From Acidobacteriaceae bacterium (GTDB lineage: Bacteria; Acidobacteriota; Terriglobia; Terriglobales; Acidobacteriaceae): a DNA stretch of 6,575 bases. The stretch lies in assembly GCA_027311125.1 (NCBI GenBank), contig DAICZO010000055.1:1-6575 (forward strand), given 5' to 3'. A program made the translations under genes and the position numbers. The notes below the pieces were generated by a model. That model was given only the letters and a program-made list of their open reading frames with translations. It searched no databases and was not told where the DNA came from. This document shows positions 1 to 5,294 of the stretch, piece after piece; positions within the stretch are counted from its first letter, which is position 1, and each line of letters starts with the position of its first letter.

Positions 1-394
1 GCGGAGGAATATTCGTATCCACCAGGCAAATCGCCAGCGCCAGCGCATCTCGTTCCGCCAGGTACGGCTCAATAAACTTCGGCCACTCCGATGAGATCGA
101 CTTCGAGATCTTCGCGTACCCATACCCCGGCAGGTCCGCAAAGATCATCGTCGGACGCAGCTTCTTCTTCTCTCCCACCCCTTCGTGCAGCGCAAAAAAA
201 TTGATCGCCCGCGTACGCCCCGGTGTCGAAGACACCTTCGCCTCCCGCGACCCCAGCAGCGAGTTGATCAACGAGGACTTCCCCACATTCGATCGCCCCA
301 GAAACGCAATCTCCGGCGCACCCATCGTCTTCGCCTCAGTAGGGAAGTGGGATACATCCATCGCGGACAGTAAAAACACAGGACTCAGACGCAT
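1..394 (-). CDS. engB: Ribosome biogenesis GTP-binding protein EngB (YsxC/YihA), N-terminal part, cut by the left edge
   Basis: TRAFAC-class GTPase of the EngB family, which acts in the cytoplasm in late assembly of the large ribosomal subunit and is essential in many bacteria (family knowledge). The 131 visible residues begin MRLSPVFLLSAMDVSHFP and carry the P-loop GRSNVGKSS (33-41), the switch I motif STPGRT (56-61) and the G3 motif DLPGYGYAK (87-95), all typical of EngB. A lysine-rich insert, GEKKKLR, sits between the G2 and G3 strands. The G4 (TKxD) and G5 motifs and roughly the last third lie beyond base 1. The ATG at 394 is chosen because its FLLSA segment matches the usual EngB N-terminus. 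Its only Shine-Dalgarno-like sequence, GGAGG at 395-399, touches the ATG, which is too close, so a start a few codons in cannot be excluded. Codons end mainly in G. It lies downstream of the zipper lipoprotein on the same strand but behind a terminator. Confidence 0.95.
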   Translation of the reverse strand, partial: MRLSPVFLLSAMDVSHFPTEAKTMGAPEIAFLGRSNVGKSSLINSLLGSREAKVSSTPGRTRAINFFALHEGVGEKKKLRPTMIFADLPGYGYAKISKSISSEWPKFIEPYLAERDALALAICLVDTNIPP

Positions 395-437
395 CCTCCA
401 AGTCTACCGCCTCCCACCCGCCAGCGCAGCCAGCCCC

Positions 438-474
438 AAAAACACGAACACCCTTCCACCAGGGAAGGGTGTTC
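438..474 (-). terminator. Rho-independent terminator between the zipper lipoprotein gene and engB
   Basis: Bases 446-457 and 463-474 form a perfect 12-base-pair stem around a 5-base loop (458-462). On the minus strand the stem is followed by GTG and then five T (442-438). It starts 22 bases after the TAG of the lipoprotein gene. There is no T-run on the plus-strand side, so it works in one direction. The 3-base gap before the short U-tract may allow some read-through into engB. Confidence 0.8.
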
Positions 475-496
475 GCCTCCAACAACGACAAATGAC

Positions 497-1369
497 CTAC
501 CGGCCTACTGACATGGGCGCAGTCAAATGAAACCGCACAATCGCCTCCGCCGGTATCACCACGTCTTTGTTCCCCGTATACGCCGCGCCCGCCGTACCCG
601 CACCAGCGCCCAGCAGTCCGCCAATCAGCGCGCCCTTGCCGCCCCCTGCCAGTCCGCCAATCAGGGCGCCAGCACCACCGCCGCCGCCGATCATCTCCGC
701 GGTCCGTCGGCCCTTGCCAGCCTGCGCCTTCTCATACTCGTCCGTGCTCACGCGCATCCCGCCAATCGACGTCAACTCGATCGCCAGATCGCCAGCGCCC
801 TTGAACCGGCCCCGGCCCTTCGCCGCAGCCACCGTGCCCGACACCTGCGTGCCCCGCGGAAACACCGTCGTTCCATCCTGGCTCGTCAGCGGCTCTGCCA
901 GCACCCCGCTGAATCCGTCCCCGGCATTGTTCCGGCTCGCGCTCAGCGTCTCCGACATCGACACCGCTACCGCCGTCCCGCTCGGCACCACCACCGGCTG
1001 CATCGCCGGAGCAGCACCTCGGCTCGGTCCGCTTGGCCCGCCTCCTGCTCGCGCTGGCTCACCCGCCTCTGGCCGCCGCGGTCCTTCGCCACCCGCCCGC
1101 GCACCAGCACCCGCAGGCCCAGTACCCGCAGGGTAGGTAATCGATCCATCCGGATTCGTAATCGACCCATCCGGATTCACCTTGCCCGCCGCTGCCCGGG
1201 CCTGCATCGTCCCCGCCGGATACGTCACCGACCCATCCGGGTTCGTAATCGATCCATCAGGATTCGTCGTGCCAGCAGCAGCAGGCGGTGTGCTCTTGCA
1301 CCCACCCACCATCAACGCCGCACCCAGCATCAGCGCCGCAAGTGTCTTCCTTCGTCCAGTCGTCATCAT
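497..1369 (-). CDS. Glycine-zipper lipoprotein with two NPDGS repeats, function unknown
   Basis: Predicted lipoprotein of 290 residues. The signal peptide is MMTTGRRKTLAALMLGAALM followed by VGG-C, lipidated at Cys24. Next come two copies of a 19-residue unit (36-54 and 65-83), each NPDGS(I)T-NPDGS(I/V)T-YPAGT, then a Gly/Pro/Arg-rich linker (84-122). Residues 124-208 form a beta-rich domain of the kind VVVPSGTAVAV...GDGFSGVLAEPL...VFPRGTQVSGTVAAAKGRGRFKG, and 228-268 form a glycine zipper with repeated GALIGGL. The C-terminal VIPAEAIVRFHLTAP echoes the beta domain. I know this layout from acidobacterial envelope proteins without an assigned role; glycine zippers usually associate with membranes. 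The start at 1369 is preferred over ATGs at 1405 and 1378: GGGAGG (1379-1384) lies 9 bases upstream and the result is a compact signal peptide with an RRK head. The 1405 start would add 12 residues. Confidence 0.85.
   Translation of the reverse strand: MMTTGRRKTLAALMLGAALMVGGCKSTPPAAAGTTNPDGSITNPDGSVTYPAGTMQARAAAGKVNPDGSITNPDGSITYPAGTGPAGAGARAGGEGPRRPEAGEPARAGGGPSGPSRGAAPAMQPVVVPSGTAVAVSMSETLSASRNNAGDGFSGVLAEPLTSQDGTTVFPRGTQVSGTVAAAKGRGRFKGAGDLAIELTSIGGMRVSTDEYEKAQAGKGRRTAEMIGGGGGAGALIGGLAGGGKGALIGGLLGAGAGTAGAAYTGNKDVVIPAEAIVRFHLTAPMSVGR
1121..1264 (-). repeat. Two 57-base coding repeats (NPDGS units) in the zipper lipoprotein
   Basis: Copy A (1208-1264) and copy B (1121-1177) each encode 19 residues and are separated by 30 bases encoding MQARAAAGKV. 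Each copy is itself an internal doublet of the heptad NPDGS(I/V)T followed by YPAGT. The copies differ in 10 of 19 codons. Nine differences are silent and the tenth is Val/Ile, so the peptide is conserved while the DNA has drifted. Confidence 0.9.
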
Positions 1370-1378
1370 TTCGGCCAT

Positions 1379-1384
1379 CCTCCC
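1379..1384 (-). promoter_or_regulatory. Shine-Dalgarno site that decides the zipper lipoprotein start
   Basis: The minus strand reads GGGAGG here, 9 bases before the ATG at 1369, 12 before the ATG at 1366, and directly abutting the ATG at 1378. Only the first two have workable spacing. The ATG at 1405 lies upstream of this site and has only a weak purine run (AGAGAG) before it. Confidence 0.6.
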
Positions 1385-1938
1385 AAACTTTGTCGGTCTT
1401 GTCATTCAGCGCAACGCTCTCTGCTTGAGTCACATCCTCGTCACGCGTCCAGCCCTTTCACGATACAACGACACCCGCGAAATAAACCACTCGTCCGACC
1501 CTCTCCCAACACCCCGCCACACCACCCTGCAATCCACCTGATTCCCACGCCTGCAGTCGCCAAACCATCCTTCACCCGACGAAATCCCGCACTCGTTAGC
1601 CGCTCCGTCTGCCACATTAGTTGTATCGCTGGTGCTCGATTCCGTCCTCCTCTGCGCCTGCAACCGCGTCGTGATCGAGAAGAATCTCCCCCCACCCCCC
1701 ACCCGTCTCGCCACGCCACGCACGTCCATCCACTTCCATCGCCTCCATCGGAAAGCCCTGCAAACCTCTGAATCAATGGATAATTTCATCACTCCTGCAC
1801 CTTCCTGTTCGATCCCGACACCACCAGCAGCAAGGTCCGTACCACGTTACGTTTGCTTCCAGCACGCTGCGAAATACAACCTAAGTTCGCTCCCATCTCG
1901 ACGCCATCACACCCCAAAAAATCTCAACCATTCCCCTT

Positions 1939-2088
1939 GGTTTTGTCATATTCTTCACCGTGTCAGGGCGAATTTCGTTCGCACTGGCAGGCGTGGCTGA
2001 AACACAGTCCACATCCCCACCGGAGGAAGCTCACTCGCAGCCTCCCGTGCCTGTCAGTCCGCAACCTCGCTCTTAAAGGTTTTGTCAT
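1939..2088 (+). repeat. 11-base direct repeat GGTTTTGTCAT upstream of the propeller lipoprotein
   Basis: Identical copies lie at 1939-1949 and 2078-2088, with starts 139 bases apart. The second ends 61 bases before the ATG at 2150. Each contains TTGTCA, one base from the -35 consensus TTGACA, but neither has a -10 match 16-18 bases downstream. They could be regulator sites or chance; a rough estimate for a region this size is a few percent for any one such match. Confidence 0.3.
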
Positions 2089-2136
2089 CGCAAACTCGTC
2101 CGCTCGCTCAGGAGCAAACCGCAGCAACCAACCTTC

Positions 2137-2141
2137 GGAGG
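2137..2141 (+). promoter_or_regulatory. Shine-Dalgarno site of the propeller lipoprotein
   Basis: GGAGG with 8 bases to the ATG at 2150 is ideal spacing. It fixes the start there, rather than at the in-frame ATG at 1853, which would add 99 residues lacking any domain and bury the lipoprotein signal peptide inside the chain. Confidence 0.8.
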
Positions 2142-2149
2142 CATCTACT

Positions 2150-4288
2150 ATGAATGGTTTCAATCTCACCCGTACCCAGGGAGCAACACGATCCATCCTC
2201 GCCCTGCTCGCTTCGAGTGCCATCCTCACCGCAGGCTGCGCCAATATGGTCTCGACGGCTTCCTCCGCTAACTCTCTCAACTCCGGAGCCACAGTCACCG
2301 GACGAGTCCACGGCGGCAACCAGCCCGTTTCCGGTGCTACCGTCACCGTCAACTTCGCCGGTGAGAGCGGACTCCGCTCCGCCAGCACCGTTGCCGCTAC
2401 CACCACCACCGCAGCCGACGGCACCGGTTCCTTCGCCTTCACCGTCGATCCCGTCAACGGAAACTCCCACCCATCCACAGGCTCCACCTTCTCCTGTCCC
2501 GTCTCCGGCGATCCCGTCGTCTACGTCGTCGCCCGTGGCGGCAACACCCTCAACAACGGAAACCCCTCGCTCAACAACACCGCGGCTGTCTTCCTCTCGC
2601 CCATAGGCCTCTGCAGCACCCTCACCTCCGGCACGTCGCCCGTCCTCAATCTCTCGGAGGTCACCACCGTTGCCAGCATCGCGGCCCTCCAACAGTACTT
2701 CGATCCCATCACCGAGTCCATCGGTCACGACGGCATCGGCGCTGCCAAGCAGGCCCTCGTCAACTCCGTATCGCTCGTCTCCAATCTCGTTGATCTCACT
2801 CAGGGCACCGCCTTCACAACCGTCAACCACACAGGCGCCAGCACCGGCGATGGCGTCGCAGCCGTTACCGTCACCGCCACCCCCGAAGTCGCCAAGATCA
2901 ACCACATCGCCAATATCATCTCCTCCTGCGTCAACAATGGAGCGGCAGGCGCCTCCAACTGCAACACCCTCTTTGCCAACGCAACCCCGCCGGCTGACCC
3001 CACCTTCACCGGTCGCCTCAGCAGCTACGTCTTCCCGGCCGCCACCGACGTCCTGCAGGCAGCCTTCTACATGCTCACCAACCCCACCAACGGCAGCACC
3101 ACCAATCTCACCAATCTCTATAACCTCTCGCCAGCCGTTGGCGCGCCCTACAATCCCTCCCTCACGGCGATCCCGTCCGACTGGACCATCGCCGTCAACT
3201 ACTCCACCACCAGCACCTGCGGTACTGGCGGCGGCTTCATCAACGCACCCAAAGACATCAACGTCGACATCAACGGAGGCATCTGGTTCGCCAACGGACA
3301 AGCCGGCACCGGTAACCTCGCTGGCTTCTCCGCCAACGGAACACCTCAGTCCTGCGTCTTCCTCAGCGGCGGCTCTCAGGGCGGCGGCGTCCTCGACGAC
3401 CAGGGCAAGGTCTGGTTCGGTGGCACCGCCAACAACCTCTACCGCTACGACCCAGTCGCTCACACCACCCTTACCTTCCCCACCACGGATGCACCTCTCG
3501 CGATCGTCGCCGACGGCAACCACAACGTCTACTTCTCCACTGCTTCCACCGGTAAGCTCTTCATGATCTCTGGCGCTTCCACTGCATCCGCAGCCGTCAA
3601 CCCAGTGCAGATCTCCTCCTCCATCGGTACTGCCAACCGGCTCTTCGTCGATAACTCCATCACGGGCGGTGGAGCCATCTGGGCTACGTCAGGGAGCACG
3701 TTCTTCACCAACGTTGCCCCGGCTACCTCGGGTCCTAACTTGCTCAACGGCTACAACACCTCCATCTTCGGTACAACCGCTCCCACCTATGGAATCGCTG
3801 TCGACCTCGTCAACGGAACCCCGCAGACCAACAACGTCTTCGTCTCCGTACAGGGCACCGACAACTACATCACCAAGTGGAACGGTAGCGGCGCCAGCTA
3901 TGCCCCGGTCAATGGCTGGCCAACCTCCAGCGGCCTTGGTGGTCTCAACACCCCCACCTCCATCGTCCTCGACGGCAGCGTCAACTTCGCCCCCACTAAC
4001 ATCTGGAGCGTCAACAACGCCGTCAACTCCACCAGCGGCCTCTACGGTCTCACCGAGATCAGCCCCACCCAGGTCGCCCTCTCCCGCACAGGAACCGCCG
4101 CCGGCGGCTTCCAGAAGTCCGCTTCCTACCTCGGCCCCGGCCGCGCCCTCGCCATCGACCAGTCCGGTAACCTCTGGATCGCCAACGATGGCGCTACCTC
4201 CATCACTGAGATCGTCGGCTCGGCGGTCCCGCTCTACCAGCCCTACGCCATCGGCCTCATGAACGGCCGCTTCCAGACCCTCCCATAA
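2150..4288 (+). CDS. Large lipoprotein: carboxypeptidase-regulatory-like domain plus beta-propeller (NHL/Vgb-like), function unknown
   Basis: A 712-residue predicted lipoprotein. The signal peptide MNGFNLTRTQGATRSILALL-ASSAILTAG ends at Cys30. After a Ser/Asn/Ala linker, residues 46-100 (GATVTGRVHGGNQPVSGATVTV...DGTGSFAFTV) look like a carboxypeptidase-regulatory-like beta-sandwich. Residues 101-345 form a mixed region with Cys115, Cys155, Cys260 and Cys271; the CVNNGAAGASNCNTLF stretch and PSDWTIAVNY (342-351) recur, as I remember, in an acidobacterial family of secreted proteins. From about 365 to the end, seven blade-like strands of the form D-x-x-G-x-(I/V/L)-(W/Y/F) begin near 370, 413, 451, 498, 548, 604 and 667, for example DINGGIWFANG and DQSGNLWIANDG. 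This resembles NHL or virginiamycin-lyase-like propellers, and I see no catalytic motif. Many Asn/Thr/Ser residues and no long charged stretches fit an exported surface protein. Single-gene unit closed by its own terminator. A binding or scaffolding role is inference. Confidence 0.88.
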   Translation: MNGFNLTRTQGATRSILALLASSAILTAGCANMVSTASSANSLNSGATVTGRVHGGNQPVSGATVTVNFAGESGLRSASTVAATTTTAADGTGSFAFTVDPVNGNSHPSTGSTFSCPVSGDPVVYVVARGGNTLNNGNPSLNNTAAVFLSPIGLCSTLTSGTSPVLNLSEVTTVASIAALQQYFDPITESIGHDGIGAAKQALVNSVSLVSNLVDLTQGTAFTTVNHTGASTGDGVAAVTVTATPEVAKINHIANIISSCVNNGAAGASNCNTLFANATPPADPTFTGRLSSYVFPAATDVLQAAFYMLTNPTNGSTTNLTNLYNLSPAVGAPYNPSLTAIPSDWTIAVNYSTTSTCGTGGGFINAPKDINVDINGGIWFANGQAGTGNLAGFSANGTPQSCVFLSGGSQGGGVLDDQGKVWFGGTANNLYRYDPVAHTTLTFPTTDAPLAIVADGNHNVYFSTASTGKLFMISGASTASAAVNPVQISSSIGTANRLFVDNSITGGGAIWATSGSTFFTNVAPATSGPNLLNGYNTSIFGTTAPTYGIAVDLVNGTPQTNNVFVSVQGTDNYITKWNGSGASYAPVNGWPTSSGLGGLNTPTSIVLDGSVNFAPTNIWSVNNAVNSTSGLYGLTEISPTQVALSRTGTAAGGFQKSASYLGPGRALAIDQSGNLWIANDGATSITEIVGSAVPLYQPYAIGLMNGRFQTLP

Positions 4289-4306
4289 CCTCCACCGCAA
4301 CCAACC

Positions 4307-4336
4307 GCCCCGGCGCTCCAAACGCCGGGGCTTTTT
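4307..4336 (+). terminator. Rho-independent terminator after the propeller lipoprotein
   Basis: A perfect 9-base-pair GC-rich stem (4307-4315 with 4323-4331, GCCCCGGCG) with a 7-base loop, followed directly by TTTTT (4332-4336). It begins 18 bases past the TAA, so the lipoprotein is transcriptionally separate from the fuconate genes. Confidence 0.93.
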
Positions 4337-4364
4337 CACGTCACTACACCCCTCATCGCACCCC

Positions 4365-4403
4365 AATTCATGGAAAACATCTTTCACAAATAAAAAATAT
4401 TTC
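4365..4403 (+). promoter_or_regulatory. AT-rich leader, possible promoter or operator of the SDR-fucD unit
   Basis: An AT-rich block (AATTCATGGAAAACATC through AAAAAATATTTC) stands out in otherwise GC-rich DNA between the terminator at 4336 and the SDR start at 4460. A weak -35-like TTCATG (4367-4372) has TAAAAA (4391-4396) 18 bases on, four of six matches to TATAAT. GAAA (4373-4376) and TTTC (4382-4385) form a tiny inverted repeat. Position and composition support a promoter; the exact elements are guesswork. Confidence 0.35.
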
Positions 4404-4459
4404 GCTCGCCTCCCACATTTGCAGCCTTCCCCACCATAGAAACGAGGTATGCTTTTGCA

Positions 4460-5233
4460 GTGTCCAACTCACCTGATTCTCCACTCCCGGAAGCCTTCCG
4501 CCTCGACGGCAAACTCGCCCTCGTCACCGGCGGAGCCAGCGGCATCGGTGCCGCCTCCTGTCGCGAACTAACCCGCGCCGGTGCTCAACTCCTCATCGCC
4601 GACGTCAACCTCCCCGCCGCGCAGCAACTCGCCGACCAGCTTCCCGGCGCCACCGCCGTCGCCATGGACGTCACCGACCCTGACTCCATCGCCGCCGCCA
4701 CCGCCCACCTCACCCACCTCGATATCCTCGTCAACAACGCCGGCATCGGCCTCGTCGGCGACATCACCCGCACCCCCCTGCCGGACTTTGAGCGCGTCAT
4801 GCGCGTCAACGTCCACTCCGTCTTCCTCGTCACCCAGGCTCTCTTCCCCCAGCTCCTCGCAGCCCATGGCTCCATCGTCAACATCGGCTCTGTCGCCGGC
4901 TCCGTCGGCGTCAAGCAGCGCTTCGCCTACTGCGCCAGCAAAGGTGCCGTCCAGGCCATGACCCGCCAGATCGCCGTCGACTATCCCACCCAGCTCCGCT
5001 GCAACTGCATCGCTCCCGGCACCGTCCAGACGCCCTTCGTCGAAGGCTACCTCGACAAATACCACGCCCACGAAAAAGAAAAAGTCCGTGCCGAACTCGT
5101 CGCCCGTCAGCCCATCGGACGCCTCGGAACCCCCGAAGACATCGCCTCCCTCGTACGCTATCTCTGCTCCCGCGAGGCCGAATTCATCAACGGCGCCGTC
5201 ATCCCCATCGACGGCGGATGGACGGCAGCCTAA
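4460..5233 (+). CDS. SDR-family NAD(P)-dependent oxidoreductase, probably 2-keto-3-deoxy-L-fuconate dehydrogenase
   Basis: Classical short-chain dehydrogenase of 257 residues, a normal length. Visible motifs: cofactor-binding TGGASGIG (23-30), Asp48 at the end of strand 2 (LLIADVN), which favours NAD over NADP, MDVTD (69-73), NNAG (92-95), and the catalytic tetrad Asn117, Ser144, Tyr157 and Lys161 (YCASK). The PGTVQTPF loop and the C-terminal IDGGW are also present, so it should be active. Substrate is inferred: the next gene, 61 bases on, is L-fuconate dehydratase, and the RFAYCASK and RCNCIAPGTV segments resemble dehydrogenases of deoxy-keto sugar acids. L-fucose dehydrogenase or another sugar (acid) dehydrogenase remains possible. 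The start is a GTG; GAGG at 4444-4447 is 12 bases away, rather far, and the closer ATG at 4449 is out of frame. No terminator separates it from the dehydratase, so the two are likely co-transcribed. Confidence 0.9.
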   Translation: MSNSPDSPLPEAFRLDGKLALVTGGASGIGAASCRELTRAGAQLLIADVNLPAAQQLADQLPGATAVAMDVTDPDSIAAATAHLTHLDILVNNAGIGLVGDITRTPLPDFERVMRVNVHSVFLVTQALFPQLLAAHGSIVNIGSVAGSVGVKQRFAYCASKGAVQAMTRQIAVDYPTQLRCNCIAPGTVQTPFVEGYLDKYHAHEKEKVRAELVARQPIGRLGTPEDIASLVRYLCSREAEFINGAVIPIDGGWTAA

Positions 5234-5294
5234 GCCCCCAGCTCACCCTGCAACCGCATCTCCACCGCACCTCCGCCACGAAAGTGAATCGCCC

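Larger units (their letters stand above)
1406..2149. other. Long divergent intergenic region with no convincing gene
   Basis: It separates the minus-strand zipper lipoprotein from the plus-strand propeller lipoprotein and should hold both promoters, but I find no clear -35/-10 pair. Visible structure: a C-rich run at 1688-1704 (two C6 runs and a C3 split by single A), a direct repeat GGTTTTGTCAT at 1939-1949 and 2078-2088, and a short A-run near 1915-1921. Reading frames here, including a 120-codon one at 1430-1792 on the minus strand and upstream extensions of the propeller gene, have low-complexity Arg/Ser/Pro or Arg/Gly/Trp composition and no recognisable domain. The plus strand is markedly C-rich here too. 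Confidence 0.6.

Noticed and set aside
1121..1264. CRISPR or tandem DNA repeat array
   Set aside because: There are only two copies, they lie inside a gene in one frame, and they differ mostly at silent positions, so this is a protein repeat.
527..1771. Plus-strand open frame of 414 codons across the zipper lipoprotein
   Set aside because: The product is dominated by Arg, Pro, Ser and His without structure. It overlaps a minus-strand gene with signal peptide, SD site and terminator, and runs into the intergenic region.
1853..2149. 99-residue N-terminal extension of the propeller lipoprotein from the ATG at 1853
   Set aside because: No ribosome site at 1853, no recognisable sequence in the extension, and it would place the lipoprotein signal peptide inside the chain. 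GGAGG with 8-base spacing marks 2150.
2078..2149. Possible c-di-GMP (GEMM-type) riboswitch before the propeller lipoprotein, suggested by GGAGCAAACC at 2111-2120
   Set aside because: The other conserved blocks and pairing stems of that class are missing or in the wrong order, and only short 3-4 base hairpins can be drawn.
2108..3523. Minus-strand open frame of 471 codons opposite the propeller lipoprotein
   Set aside because: Composition is almost only Gly, Val, Asp, Glu and Ala, as expected when C-ending plus-strand codons are read in antisense. There is no domain, and the plus gene has a perfect ribosome site, signal peptide and terminator.
4449..4572. Out-of-frame ATG at 4449 after GAGG, before the SDR
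   Set aside because: It is one base from GAGG, too close for use, and the frame ends after about 40 codons with no sensible product. The GTG at 4460 gives the SDR frame.
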